A stretch of 64,000 bases of DNA from an uncultured Clostridia bacterium (GCA_934271275.1 CAKQRD010000003.1:114972-178971); one strand, 5' to 3'; shown: positions 25,900-34,734, counted from the first letter of the stretch. Program-made: numbers and translations. The notes: a model not told the origin generated them from the letters alone.

Positions 25900-26010
25900 A
25901 ATTTTATAATTTTAGCCGAAAACCGTTACCTCGCGGCGGATACGATAATTTTTTCAGTCTTTTATAAGCGTGGATTTCATAGGGCATAAAAATAATTTAA
26001 CGCGCTATCG

Positions 26011-26040
26011 TTGACTTTTCTTTATTTGCTTTGGTAAAAT
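26011..26040 (+). promoter_or_regulatory. Sigma-A promoter of lysA
   Basis: TTGACT, an 18-base spacer and TAAAAT, 30 bases before the lysA ATG. No lysine riboswitch-like structure fits in the short leader. Confidence 0.7.
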
Positions 26041-26069
26041 TGATAAAGAAAATGTGATCGGAGTGCAAT

Positions 26070-27374
26070 ATGAACGAAAGAGATACTCTAAACGTAAATA
26101 AAAACGGAAAACTCGTTGTCGGCGGTATTGACGCGAGGACGCTTGCGGATAAATTCGGTACGCCGTTATACGTTATGGATAAAACTCATATCGTGAATAT
26201 GTGCAAAATCTTTTCCGAAACGCTTAAAAACGAATACGGAGACGGGTTGGTTTCTTACGCATCCAAAGCTTTTTGCTGTAAAGAAATGTACAGAATAATA
26301 AACGATTGCTCTCTCGGGGCAGACGTCGTTTCCGGCGGGGAACTTTACACTGCTATAAAAAGCGGTTTTCCCGCGAAAAAAATGACCTTTCACGGTAACA
26401 ATAAATCGGCAGAAGAACTTTCCGAGGCTGTCGTTTGCGGCGTCGGGGAAATCGTTATTGATTCTTTTAACGAAATAGACGATTTAGATAAAATTTGCGA
26501 AAAACTCGGAAAGAAACAAAACGTTCTTATCAGAGTGAACCCAGGTGTCGAAGCACATACGCATCACTTTATTCAGACCGCAAAACCGGATTCTAAATTC
26601 GGTTTTTCCGTTTCCGACGCAAGCGCGGAACTTGCGATAAAAAAAGCTTCTGCGGCAAAGAATCTTTCCTTAACGGGATTGCATTGTCACATAGGTTCGC
26701 AGATATTCGAGAAAAAATCATTCGTGCTTGCAGTAGACAAAATGACCGATTTTTATAAAAAGGTGAGAGACGAGCTGGGAATAGAGTTTTCCGTTCTTAA
26801 TCTCGGCGGGGGCTTTGGAATATATTATTCGGAAGGCGACCCGAAGCTTAAACTTTCCGACTATGCTGAATATATAAAAACAATTGCGGGCGAGTTAAAA
26901 AGGTGCGTAAAGGAAAAAGAGCTGAAAAAACCGTTTTTGATGCTCGAACCGGGGCGCTCGATTGTAGGAGAGGCGGGAATCACTCTTTATACGGTTGGGA
27001 GAACGAAAGAAATTAAGGGTATAAAAAATTACCTTGCCGTTAACGGCGGAATGTTCGATAACCCGAGATTTGCTTTGTATCAGGCGAGATATACGGTCGC
27101 TGCGGCAGAAAGAATGAACGATTCGCCCATAAAAAAATATTCGATAGCGGGCAAATGCTGCGAAAGTGGGGATCTGATAGCAGAAGACTGTATGCTTCCC
27201 GAAATGCGGGAAGGAGAGCTTTTAGCTGTATTTTCTACCGGCGCTTACAATTATTCTATGTCGAGCAATTATAATCGTAACCCTGTTCCTCCCGTCGTGG
27301 TGGTTGAAAACGGAACGGCTTATTATGCCGTCAAGCCGCAAACCTACGACGATATTATTAGAAACGACGTTTAA
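26070..27374 (+). CDS. lysA: Diaminopimelate decarboxylase
   Basis: PLP enzyme that converts meso-diaminopimelate to lysine. 434 residues, fold type III. The PLP Lys is in SYASKAFCCKEMYRI. The conserved GLHCHIGSQIF, the glycine-rich phosphate loop NLGGGFGIYY, EPGRSIVG, and the substrate-specific CCESGD with FSTGAYNYSMSSNYNRNPVPPVV near the C-terminus are all visible. ATG 26070 follows CGGAG. It is transcribed alone, with its own promoter and terminator. Confidence 0.96.
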   Translation: MNERDTLNVNKNGKLVVGGIDARTLADKFGTPLYVMDKTHIVNMCKIFSETLKNEYGDGLVSYASKAFCCKEMYRIINDCSLGADVVSGGELYTAIKSGFPAKKMTFHGNNKSAEELSEAVVCGVGEIVIDSFNEIDDLDKICEKLGKKQNVLIRVNPGVEAHTHHFIQTAKPDSKFGFSVSDASAELAIKKASAAKNLSLTGLHCHIGSQIFEKKSFVLAVDKMTDFYKKVRDELGIEFSVLNLGGGFGIYYSEGDPKLKLSDYAEYIKTIAGELKRCVKEKELKKPFLMLEPGRSIVGEAGITLYTVGRTKEIKGIKNYLAVNGGMFDNPRFALYQARYTVAAAERMNDSPIKKYSIAGKCCESGDLIAEDCMLPEMREGELLAVFSTGAYNYSMSSNYNRNPVPPVVVVENGTAYYAVKPQTYDDIIRNDV

Positions 27375-27454
27375 CGAGGGATGTCGGCTGTTTTTTGCTT
27401 TATGCAAACGACGAAAGACTGAACTTTTTGCAAAAAATAGTATCAAACGGATAT

Positions 27455-27482
27455 AAAACGCTTGCTGTGCGGGCGTTTTTTC
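27455..27482 (+). terminator. Terminator of lysA
   Basis: AAAACGCTTGC pairs with GCGGGCGTTTT (two G-U pairs) around TGT and runs into six T. Confidence 0.82.
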
Positions 27483-27511
27483 TTGCTTTTTCAGGAGATT
27501 TATAGTATACT
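27483..27511 (+). promoter_or_regulatory. Sigma-A promoter of the M50 protease-scpA-scpB operon
   Basis: TTGCTT, a 17-base spacer and TATACT, starting immediately after the lysA terminator. It is 64 bases before the ATG at 27575. Confidence 0.65.
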
Positions 27512-27574
27512 GAAAAAGTGTTCGTATCGGACTCCGATTAAACGCAAATCGTAAAAGCAAGAAGGGAGGTTATT

Positions 27575-28252
27575 ATGGTAGAAAGGCTGATGAACGAGTA
27601 CATACCGATTTTTTTAGCTTTGCTGATAGTTCTTCCTTTTCACGAATTCGCGCACGCGTTTGCCGCGGTAAAGTGCGGAGATATGACGCCTAAATTAAAC
27701 GGCAGATATACGCTTAATCCTATGGCTCATTTCGACACGTTGGGACTTATATGTTTCGTCGTCGCGCATTTCGGTTGGGCTAAACCCGTTCCCGTAAATC
27801 CGGAAAATTTCCGTCACTATAAGCGCGGTTGTTTTTGGGTGGCTTCCGCAGGCGTTATCATGAACTATATTCTTGCGTTTGTGTTTATCCCGCTGTGTCG
27901 TTTATCGTCAGATATACCGAAGTTCGGGTATTTCACTACCGTATTACAAAATACGTTAGATTACGTCGTTGCATTATCGCTGTCGTTTTTCGTGTTCAAT
28001 CTGATACCGGTTTATCCTTTGGACGGATTTCATTTGTATGCGACGCTTTCTAAAAAACGCGGCGGACTGTATAGATTTCTGCGCTTTCAGGGAATATACG
28101 TTTTATATGCCTTGATGCTTTTGAGCGTGATTTCCGATTATACGGGATTACGACAGCTGGATATTCTTGGAAACGTAATGAGATTTCTCGTGGGGTATTT
28201 AGGTCTTCCGCTTCAAATGTTCTGGTCGTGGATTTGGGGGTTGTTCGTCTGA
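27575..28252 (+). CDS. Site-2 protease family (M50) membrane metalloprotease
   Basis: 225 residues with about six membrane segments. The zinc motif HExxH is in PFHEFAHAFAAVKCGD (residues ~20-36), and the second motif NLIPVYPLDGFHL supplies the third metal ligand Asp. The short form without PDZ or CBS domains is common in Bacillota and often lies before scpA; its substrate is unknown. GGGAGG lies 7 bases before the ATG. The stop overlaps the scpA start (TGATG). Confidence 0.9.
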   Translation: MVERLMNEYIPIFLALLIVLPFHEFAHAFAAVKCGDMTPKLNGRYTLNPMAHFDTLGLICFVVAHFGWAKPVPVNPENFRHYKRGCFWVASAGVIMNYILAFVFIPLCRLSSDIPKFGYFTTVLQNTLDYVVALSLSFFVFNLIPVYPLDGFHLYATLSKKRGGLYRFLRFQGIYVLYALMLLSVISDYTGLRQLDILGNVMRFLVGYLGLPLQMFWSWIWGLFV

Positions 28253-29037
28253 TGGCAGAATTTGAATCGGTGGTAGATTATTCCACTAAATTGAAAATCG
28301 GAATAGAAGATTTTGACGGACCGTTAGACCTTTTGTTACACCTTATCAAAGAAGCGAAAATCGAGATAAAGGATATATTCGTTTCGGAAGTGACCGAGCA
28401 ATTTTTGCAGTATATGAACGGCGTTTCCGTACTTGACGTCGATAAGGCGAGCGAATATCTTAATATGGCGGCGACTCTTCTCGAAATAAAATCGAAGTCG
28501 ATTTTGCCTAAAATCGAAGAGTATATCGATGATATAGAAGATCCGGAGCAGGCTCTTATCCGCCAGCTCGAAGAATATAAGCTCTTTAAGGAAGCCAGCG
28601 AAAAATTAAAAGGGTACGAAAACGTTTCGCGCTTCTATAAAGAACCTGACAAATCCGTTGGTGACGTTAAGATAGTTTATAACGATTTTAATCTCGAAGG
28701 GCTTATCTCCGCGTTCTCGAAGCTGTTGATGAAGGTTGACGATAAGCGGTGGAAAGAACAAAACGCGTTGCAAAAGATACCGAAAGAAGTTTTTACCGTT
28801 AAAGAAAAGGTAGAGACCATAAGGGAGGTTCTGCTTGAAAGAAAAACGGTCAGTTTTTTTGAACTTTTCGGACATTATTATACCAAAAGCGAGCTGATAA
28901 CGACTTTTCAGGCGATGCTTGAATTGTTAAAACTTCAATACATCACCGTTGAGCAGAGCGGAGTTTTCGACGACATTACGTTAAATTTAAGGGACGATAG
29001 AAATGAAGAACTCGGAGAAATTGACGAATATAATTGA
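28252..29037 (+). CDS. scpA: Segregation and condensation protein A
   Basis: The kleisin subunit of the SMC-ScpAB condensin that compacts and segregates chromosomes. 261 residues. FDGPLDLLLHLIKEAKIEIKDIFVSEVTEQFLQYM is the N-terminal SMC-neck-binding signature, ASEYLNMAATLLEIKSKSILP follows, and the C-terminal winged helix has VSFFELFGHYYTKSELITTFQAMLELLKLQ. The ATG overlaps the stop of the M50 gene; a start 24 bases earlier inside that gene is less likely. It overlaps scpB by 35 bases. Confidence 0.95.
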   Translation: MAEFESVVDYSTKLKIGIEDFDGPLDLLLHLIKEAKIEIKDIFVSEVTEQFLQYMNGVSVLDVDKASEYLNMAATLLEIKSKSILPKIEEYIDDIEDPEQALIRQLEEYKLFKEASEKLKGYENVSRFYKEPDKSVGDVKIVYNDFNLEGLISAFSKLLMKVDDKRWKEQNALQKIPKEVFTVKEKVETIREVLLERKTVSFFELFGHYYTKSELITTFQAMLELLKLQYITVEQSGVFDDITLNLRDDRNEELGEIDEYN

Positions 29038-29851
29038 GTCTATACTTTTCGTTTCAGGCTCACCCGTTTCGACGGCAGATATTGCGGAAAAGCTTGAAAT
29101 TACCGAAAAACAGGTGTTAGACGCTGTAAAAACATTACAAAAAGAGAAATATTGCGAAAATAGCGGTATTCAAATATTGATTTTTAATAAAAAATTGCAA
29201 TTTTCTTCTAATCCGAATTATGCCGACGAGGTTTCCTCCGTACTGAATCCGATCAAGGAAAAAGAGCTTTCGAGAAGTATGTTAGAGGTCGCCGCAATCA
29301 TCGCGTATAAGCAGCCTGTAACGAGAATCGATCTCGAAGAAATACGAGGAAACAGCGAATATGCGGTTCAGAAACTTTTGGAACTCGGAATGATTGAGCC
29401 GGTCGGAAGAAAAGATGCTGTCGGCAGGCCTGTTATGTTCGGAACGACCGATAATTTCTTAAAGCGTTTTCAGATTTCTTCTTTGGACGAGCTTCCCGAT
29501 TATGAAGAGCTGATAGAAAAAATCCAACTTATTCACGGAAGTGCGGAGCAAACCGACGACTATCTTTACAGAAAAGACGTTTACGTTGACGAAAACGATT
29601 CTAATCATTCCGCAGTAAACGTTTCTGAATCGGCGATTTCAGAGGCGAGCGACTCTGCCGCGCATAACGAAAACGTCGGGGCAGGCAGTGAAGTTGCCGC
29701 TACAACAGACAACGGCGGCGCAAACGCTGAAAAAGCCCTTGAAAAAACTGTTAGAAAACGCGCTATATCGAACGATGATTTTGACCTTCCTGATATTGAA
29801 GACGAGGAATTACCAGATTTCTTAAAAGGTGAAAAAATCGAAAAAATATAA
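29003..29851 (+). CDS. scpB: Segregation and condensation protein B
   Basis: The dimeric winged-helix partner of ScpA. Residues 1-185 hold two winged helices with IIESILFVSGSPVSTADIAEKLEI, LEVAAIIAYKQPVTRIDLEEIRG and GRKDAVGRPVMFGTTDNFLKRF. The protein is 282 residues, longer than the typical ~190, because of a ~90-residue acidic, Ala/Glu/Asn-rich tail. AGGGAC precedes the ATG inside the scpA 3' end. Confidence 0.95.
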   Translation: MKNSEKLTNIIESILFVSGSPVSTADIAEKLEITEKQVLDAVKTLQKEKYCENSGIQILIFNKKLQFSSNPNYADEVSSVLNPIKEKELSRSMLEVAAIIAYKQPVTRIDLEEIRGNSEYAVQKLLELGMIEPVGRKDAVGRPVMFGTTDNFLKRFQISSLDELPDYEELIEKIQLIHGSAEQTDDYLYRKDVYVDENDSNHSAVNVSESAISEASDSAAHNENVGAGSEVAATTDNGGANAEKALEKTVRKRAISNDDFDLPDIEDEELPDFLKGEKIEKI

Positions 29852-29875
29852 TTTACGAAAAAGATTTATATACTT

Positions 29876-29905
29876 AAAACGGCATTTTAGTAAAAATGCC
29901 GTTTT
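29876..29905 (+). terminator. Terminator of scpB
   Basis: AAAACGGCATTTT pairs with AAAATGCCGTTTT around a 4-base loop and is followed by CTTATTT. Confidence 0.88.
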
Positions 29906-29937
29906 CTTATTTATGAGTAACGAGCGAAAATTGTTTT

Positions 29938-30516
29938 TTGTATATATTGACGCTAAATGCAGATAATATAATCGTGCTGAAAGCGGTTTTAATTTCTGCG
30001 ACCATTTTAATGTTTCCGATTTTCTTGAACTTTGATTTTTTGATCAAAAACAATTTGAAAAGACTTTGGTTCGGACTACACGCATACGGATTTATAAAGC
30101 TCGCGGGCGGATATGCGGAGCGTATTCGTGAGGGATTTGCCATACATTTTGCTAAAAATCACGCGATTATATTAAAATCGGAAGACGTTTTCGGCGCAGG
30201 AAAAAAAGTTAAACCGCTAAAAGATTATCATTTTATAAGATTATATTCGCTTGTCGAATTAGGTAGTGAAGTCGAAGACGAAAAGCCTATTATCGGCGGT
30301 TTTTTGCTAAACTATATCGGCGCGATGATAAGCAGGCATTTCGGGATAATGAAGCCATATTTGAAAATGCGCAACGACGTAAACGTTTATATGGGGGAAA
30401 AGGTTTTCAACGTATATTTCAGCGGGACGGTAGTGTTTAATTTGCTTATGGTGTTTTTAAGCTTAATAAAAATTTGTACGGAGAAAATAGCTTATGCGTT
30501 CGGAAAAGGACAATAA
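29938..30516 (+). CDS. DUF2953-like membrane-associated protein
   Basis: 192 residues starting with a hydrophobic segment (~10-30) and ending with another (~165-182, VFNLLMVFLSLIKI). The middle has KLAGGYAERIREGFAIHFAKNHAIILKS. The assignment rests on its size, topology and its place directly before ytfJ, where a DUF2953 protein normally lies in clostridia; I cannot confirm it by search. The start is uncertain: TTG 29938 is the longest frame, but a GTG at 29974 just after a TATAAT (29967-29972) is an alternative. It overlaps ytfJ by 23 bases. Confidence 0.6.
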   Translation: MYILTLNADNIIVLKAVLISATILMFPIFLNFDFLIKNNLKRLWFGLHAYGFIKLAGGYAERIREGFAIHFAKNHAIILKSEDVFGAGKKVKPLKDYHFIRLYSLVELGSEVEDEKPIIGGFLLNYIGAMISRHFGIMKPYLKMRNDVNVYMGEKVFNVYFSGTVVFNLLMVFLSLIKICTEKIAYAFGKGQ

Positions 30517-30874
30517 CAGAATTAACGACGTTTTGGAAACGGCAATGAAAAATCTCGGCGGACTTATAGACGTCAACACGGTCGTAGGTTCTCCCATAAA
30601 GACTGAGGAGGGTGACCTCGTTATACCTGTTTCCAAGGTCACTTTCGGAATTTTATCGGGTGGCGGAGAGTACGGAAAGTTAAATATTTTTCAAAAAAAT
30701 TCGGATTTGCCGTATTCCGCCGGAAACGGAGCGATTGTTTCGGTAAAACCCTGCGGGTTTTTATTAAAACGTTCGGGGGCGGAATATAAGGTTTTGCCCG
30801 TCTCCGACGATGCATTGAGCGGTGTTCTGGATAAAACGGTAGATTTTATATCCCGTTTAGGGGAAAAACAATGA
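30494..30874 (+). CDS. ytfJ: GerW/YtfJ family spore protein
   Basis: A 126-residue forespore protein; in B. subtilis YtfJ (GerW) is needed for germination with L-alanine. The hallmark stretch is NLGGLIDVNTVVGSPIKTEEGDLVIPVSKVTFGILSGGGEYG, ending in a glycine-rich module and GNGAIVSVKPCGFLL. It is flanked by DUF2953 and a sporulation-type carboxypeptidase gene, as in other clostridia. It overlaps the next gene by 4 bases. Confidence 0.94.
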   Translation: MRSEKDNNRINDVLETAMKNLGGLIDVNTVVGSPIKTEEGDLVIPVSKVTFGILSGGGEYGKLNIFQKNSDLPYSAGNGAIVSVKPCGFLLKRSGAEYKVLPVSDDALSGVLDKTVDFISRLGEKQ

Positions 30875-31980
30875 AAATATTTAAAACGGCAAAATACAAG
30901 TTCTCGCTGAAAAACGTTTTATGCGTTTTTTTTGCGTGTAGCTTTCTTTTTTTCGCGGGGTTTCGGGTACAAAAATTTGGTTTTAAGCAAGTTTCGGCTG
31001 AAAGAAATTTCGGTGACAGTGCAGTCGTGATGGAGAGATTGAGCGGCAGAGTGCTTTATGAAAAGAACGCTTACGATAAAAAATTTATGGCAAGCACGAC
31101 GAAAATTTTGACCGCTATTACAATCCTTGAAAATTGCAATCCGGATGCCGTCGTGACAGTCGGAAAAGAAACGGTCGGCACTGAAGGCTCGAGTATTTAT
31201 CTGGAAGCCGGCGAAAAGCTTTCCGTAAAAGAGCTTTTATACGGGTTGATGCTTCGCTCGGGTAACGACGCGGCTGAAACGCTTGCAGTATTTTGCAGCG
31301 GAAGTATAAGCGAATTTGCGGAGTTGATGAATGAGACGGCAAACAAAATCGGCGCAACGAGCAGCCATTTTGTCAATCCGCACGGTTTACACAACGACGA
31401 ACATTATACGACGGCTTACGACCTTGCTCTGATAACCCGTCACGCGATGAGTAATGAACTTTTTCGTGAAATAGTTTCTTGTAAGGTTAAAGAAATTCCT
31501 TGGACAACCCGTAATTATAACAGAAGACTCGTAAATAAGAATAAAATGTTGACGGAATTTGAAGGGGCGACGGGCGTTAAAACGGGGTTCACGAAAAAAG
31601 CGGGGCGATGCTTGGTTTCTTCGTGTTTAAGAGACGGTATGGAGCTTATTTGCGTCGTTCTTAATTGTCCGCCTATGTTTCAACGGTCAAAAGAGCTTCT
31701 GACGGAAGCGTTTTCCGAGTATCGTATGAGAGAGCTTGTTAACGCGGATAATATCATTGACTTTGTTAAAAAAGACGGAACAGACGAACTTTGCGGCTTA
31801 TATATAAAATGCAACGTTTTATTGCCGATGACAGACAACGAATTTGAAAATTGCAAAATAGTTTATGATTATCCGAAAGAATTGCCGAAAGGAGCAAAAA
31901 AGGACGATGAAATCGGTTCGATCAAAATTTATTGTCAAAATAGCTTGATTTTTTTGCAAAAAATCTATACACTAATATAG
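30871..31980 (+). CDS. D-alanyl-D-alanine carboxypeptidase, DacB/DacF-like
   Basis: 369 residues: signal peptide (residues ~10-30), SxxK in KFMASTTKILTAITILE, SxN-type SGN in MLRSGNDAAETLAV, and KTG in TGVKTGFTKKAGRC. Its position after ytfJ and before rluB suggests the sporulation-associated DacB that trims spore cortex peptidoglycan. spmA and spmB, which often follow dacB, are absent. The ATG overlaps the ytfJ stop. Confidence 0.9.
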   Translation: MKIFKTAKYKFSLKNVLCVFFACSFLFFAGFRVQKFGFKQVSAERNFGDSAVVMERLSGRVLYEKNAYDKKFMASTTKILTAITILENCNPDAVVTVGKETVGTEGSSIYLEAGEKLSVKELLYGLMLRSGNDAAETLAVFCSGSISEFAELMNETANKIGATSSHFVNPHGLHNDEHYTTAYDLALITRHAMSNELFREIVSCKVKEIPWTTRNYNRRLVNKNKMLTEFEGATGVKTGFTKKAGRCLVSSCLRDGMELICVVLNCPPMFQRSKELLTEAFSEYRMRELVNADNIIDFVKKDGTDELCGLYIKCNVLLPMTDNEFENCKIVYDYPKELPKGAKKDDEIGSIKIYCQNSLIFLQKIYTLI

Positions 31981-32031
31981 TAATTTAAAGTTTTAATGCG
32001 CGTAGTGTGCATTTTACCAAGGAATATCGTA

Positions 32032-32736
32032 ATGAGGATAAATAAATATTTAGCGGAAAGCGGTGTTTGTTCGCGCAGAGCTGCAGATAAACTTATTGAA
32101 GAAGGTGTCGTTAAGGTTAACGGTAAGGTTTGCGGACTCGGTACGGAAGTAAACGAAACGGAAGACAGGGTTACCGTAAACGGTAGAACGGTCGGTCTTA
32201 TAAAAAAGTACGAGTATTATATTATGAACAAGCCGAAGGGTTTTGTTTGTACCGTAAAAGACGATAAGGGAAGAAAAACAGTAATGGACCTTCTGCCGCC
32301 TAATTGCGTGCGAGTTTTTCCCGTGGGAAGGCTTGATTATGATACGGAAGGGCTGTTGATTTTGACCAACGACGGCGATTTAACGTTTAAGCTGACGCAT
32401 CCTAAAAACGAAATTCCTAAAACATACGTTGTAAAAACCGAAAAGCCCGTTTCAGATAAGGATTTGGGCGCATTGCGTTCGGGAGTTGTTATTGACGGCG
32501 TAAAAACAAAAAAATGTAATGTAACGCTTGTAGAGACGACTAAGGAAGGCTCTAAATTGCAAATTACAATTACGGAAGGCAGAAACAGGCAGATAAGAAA
32601 AATGATAGAAGCCGTCGGCAATTCCGTGGACTTTCTTAAAAGAATTAAAATCGGCGATTTAACGGTTTCCGGCTTGAACAGGGGTGAAATACGCAAACTA
32701 TCTCCCGAAGAAATAAATTATTTAATTTTATTATAA
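32032..32736 (+). CDS. rluB: 23S rRNA pseudouridine synthase RluB (RsuA family)
   Basis: Converts a uridine of the large-subunit rRNA to pseudouridine. 234 residues: S4 domain (RINKYLAESGVCSRRAADKLIEEGVVKVNG) and catalytic domain with the Asp motif FPVGRLDYDTEGLLILTNDG, HPKNEIPKTY and the terminal TEGRNRQIRKMIEAVG. The ATG at 32032 is chosen because AAGGA lies 8 bases before it and the S4 domain begins there; a 12-residue longer form from 31996 is less likely. Confidence 0.94.
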   Translation: MRINKYLAESGVCSRRAADKLIEEGVVKVNGKVCGLGTEVNETEDRVTVNGRTVGLIKKYEYYIMNKPKGFVCTVKDDKGRKTVMDLLPPNCVRVFPVGRLDYDTEGLLILTNDGDLTFKLTHPKNEIPKTYVVKTEKPVSDKDLGALRSGVVIDGVKTKKCNVTLVETTKEGSKLQITITEGRNRQIRKMIEAVGNSVDFLKRIKIGDLTVSGLNRGEIRKLSPEEINYLILL

Positions 32737-32743
32737 AATCATT

Positions 32744-32785
32744 AAAAACAAAGAGCGCATTTTTATTGTTGCGCTCTTTGTTTTT
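32744..32785. terminator. Bidirectional terminator between rluB and the PadR gene
   Basis: A 16-bp perfect stem (arm AAAAACAAAGAGCGCA) with runs of T on both strands serves the convergent genes. The last bases overlap the PadR-gene stop. Confidence 0.92.
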
Positions 32786-34127
32786 ATTTCTTTATTTTCA
32801 CTTTAAAGAATGATAATCTTGAAAAAACGAATTCTATAATAAAGAACAGCAAAATATCCATCGATACAACGCAAGGCAGAAGTAAATAACGCGTTAATTT
32901 TAATTTATCGTATAAATCTACTCCCAAAATAAAATTAAGAGCAAAGCTTATCAATAATAAATTGAATACGATAATTCCGCCGGTAAGAAGCTTTTCGCCG
33001 CCAACGCATTTCGGCATTGTTTTCCTTGCGTTTTTAGCGTAAATTATGCCAGACGTAATCGGAAAAGCTGCCGCCGCAACGCCAAATATTACGGCAACGT
33101 TAGAAGAGAGTAATTCGCCTTGTACGGAAGACGACAAAAGAAAATATTCCGCAACTGTAAAAATAAAAATCAAAAGAGATGAAAAGAAAAGTAATTTATT
33201 TGAATAAACCTTACCTTGGGGTTTTGACGAATTTTTTGCTGAAACCCGTACCTTAAAGCCTTCTTTTTCCACATTTAAAACAATGTCGGAAAAGTCGATT
33301 TTGCCGCCGTAATTCTTCATTTCGCGCTTTATAACATTCTCATCAGAAATGGTTTCGTTGAATTTTAACTGTTTTGACACTGGCTCCGGAACAGCTTCTA
33401 CGTTAGGTTTCAACTCTTCTTTTTGTAGCGCTTTTATTTCTTGATTTTCCGTCGCCGAAGCCTGTATGAGGCCGCTTAAAATAGTTCTGAAATTTATTTC
33501 TTTAACGTCCTCTTCGTTTTTTTGTTCGTTATAATCCTTTTCGTTTCTTTCGAGCTTCGCAACGGAAACATATTCAACGTTATTTTTCTTGACGTTTGTT
33601 TGTTCCGTTTCCTGTTGTTGCGGTTTATTTTCTTCGGAGACAGATTTGTATGATGCAGGAAAAGTACTCTTATTGTTGTCCTGCCTGATAAAAACAATTT
33701 TTTGTTGTGAAGAAGCTTTTTGAATGCCTTCCTGACGAGGTAAATCGTTCGTCTTATTATTGTTAAGCACAACTGCATTGTTTTGAACAGGCTCTTCATA
33801 ATTGATGAGTTTGTCAATTATAGCACGAGAAAATGACCAGTTGGATAAATTTTCGTTTACGAAAGCGATACCTTTGTCTGTGATTTTAATATATTTCCGT
33901 CTTCCGCCTTCGGAGTCAAACCAGTACGATTTAACGTAACCGCTACTTTCAAGCCGTTTGAGAGAACTATAAAGCGTGGCTTGATTAAGTTGGTACTGTT
34001 TATTGCTTTTCTCTTCTACGGTATCGATGATTTGTTGGGCGTGTTTGTCGCCGTCAAGCAGGGTATGAAGTATTATTGTGTCGATATGACCGCGTATAAG
34101 ATCGCTGGAAATCGCTTTTTGTTCCAT
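32784..34127 (-). CDS. PadR-type transcriptional regulator with a C-terminal membrane domain
   Basis: 447 residues, far longer than ordinary PadR proteins (~100-180). Residues ~10-105 are a PadR winged helix: LIRGHIDTIILHTLLDGDKHAQQIIDTVEEKS, LNQATLYSSLKRLESSGYV, and a basic wing GGRRKYIKIT. A polar, low-complexity linker (~110-300; many Gln, Asn, Lys, Glu) follows. The last ~140 residues have four hydrophobic helices (about 312-334, 342-363, 378-402 and 412-435) and a basic tail, so the DNA-binding part is probably cytoplasmic and tethered. It has a strong promoter, CAGGAG 6 bases before the ATG, and is convergent with rluB. Signal and targets are unknown. Confidence 0.8.
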   Translation of the reverse strand: MEQKAISSDLIRGHIDTIILHTLLDGDKHAQQIIDTVEEKSNKQYQLNQATLYSSLKRLESSGYVKSYWFDSEGGRRKYIKITDKGIAFVNENLSNWSFSRAIIDKLINYEEPVQNNAVVLNNNKTNDLPRQEGIQKASSQQKIVFIRQDNNKSTFPASYKSVSEENKPQQQETEQTNVKKNNVEYVSVAKLERNEKDYNEQKNEEDVKEINFRTILSGLIQASATENQEIKALQKEELKPNVEAVPEPVSKQLKFNETISDENVIKREMKNYGGKIDFSDIVLNVEKEGFKVRVSAKNSSKPQGKVYSNKLLFFSSLLIFIFTVAEYFLLSSSVQGELLSSNVAVIFGVAAAAFPITSGIIYAKNARKTMPKCVGGEKLLTGGIIVFNLLLISFALNFILGVDLYDKLKLTRYLLLPCVVSMDILLFFIIEFVFSRLSFFKVKIKK

Positions 34128-34180
34128 TTTTTCTCCTGTTCGGCTAAAAATCTATTTCTGTAACCGCGTTTATATATTAA

Positions 34181-34209
34181 ATTATACAGTAGTAAAGAAG
34201 AATAGTCAA
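34181..34209 (-). promoter_or_regulatory. Sigma-A promoter of the PadR-like gene
   Basis: On the minus strand TTGACT, a 17-base spacer and TATAAT, 54 bases before the ATG. Autoregulation is plausible for the family but no clear operator overlaps it. Confidence 0.85.
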
Positions 34210-34519
34210 TAAAAAGAACAAAAAACATTTATCAGAATATAAATATTTCAGACATAAAAATGCTGCAAATTACTAATCATTTATTACTGATTAATAGTTT
34301 GATGCGTTTTTTGAGCTGTATAATTAACAAAAATTTTTAGCTTAGCAAGAAAAAATTTAATATAAAACAATATTTTAAAGAAAAATTTATATTAGAATAT
34401 TTTTATATATTAGTTTGTAGTTTTTTGTGTAATCGTCGACAAATAATTAAAATTATAAATATGGTTGTTTGTGGTTTAAGTGGTTTTTGCGAAAAAAATA
34501 AAAATTTTTTAAAAATTAT
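34210..34519. other. Very AT-rich gene-free stretch
   Basis: No credible ORF or RNA gene. It holds a degenerate copy of the 17-bp palindrome at 34242-34258 (three mismatches), an imperfect inverted repeat TAATCA...TGATTA at ~34274-34295, and a TATAAT at 34319-34324 without a good -35. The rest is A/T runs. Confidence 0.5.
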
Positions 34520-34549
34520 TTGACAAGTTTATATTTATCGTGCTATTGT
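34520..34549 (+). promoter_or_regulatory. Sigma-A promoter of a candidate small RNA
   Basis: TTGACA (34520-34525), an 18-base spacer ending in TGC (extended -10), and TATTGT (34544-34549). No ORF starts downstream for 220 bases, and the recombinase gene has its own promoter nearer to its start. Confidence 0.65.
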
Positions 34550-34555
34550 ATATTT

Positions 34556-34690
34556 GGTTGGTTATCTATGCGTAAAAGCTGTCTTTTGCGCATAGATTGA
34601 TTTGTTTATTATTTTGAAAATAGTTAGTTTTCCCTTTTGTTTTCTTGTGTTTCTGGCTGTGGATAACCCTGCTGATTTTTTAAAATATTT
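34556..34690 (+). ncRNA. Candidate small RNA with a strong 5' hairpin
   Basis: Downstream of the promoter at 34520 the sequence forms a 15-bp stem (34564-34597; arm ATCTATGCGTAAAAG, one G-U pair, loop CTGT). A short GAAAA/TTTTC hairpin and a T-rich run at ~34676-34682 follow. The T-run after TGCTGA could end the transcript, giving ~130 nt. No coding potential is seen. The 3' end is uncertain and the class is unknown; 6S or other known families were not recognised. Confidence 0.4.
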
Positions 34691-34734
34691 TTTCGTTTTT
34701 TGAAATATTTTACGCAAAGTTTATATTAAATGAC

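Noticed and set aside
25889..25915. GGCTGAAATT/AATTTTAGCC hairpin over the stop of the carboxypeptidase gene
   Set aside because: Good stem but followed by GAAAACC rather than T; terminator function is unsupported.
34669..34677. TGTGGATAA, a perfect DnaA box in an AT-rich gap
   Set aside because: Only one perfect box and no dnaA, dnaN or cluster of boxes; gene directions converge here, which is opposite to an origin.
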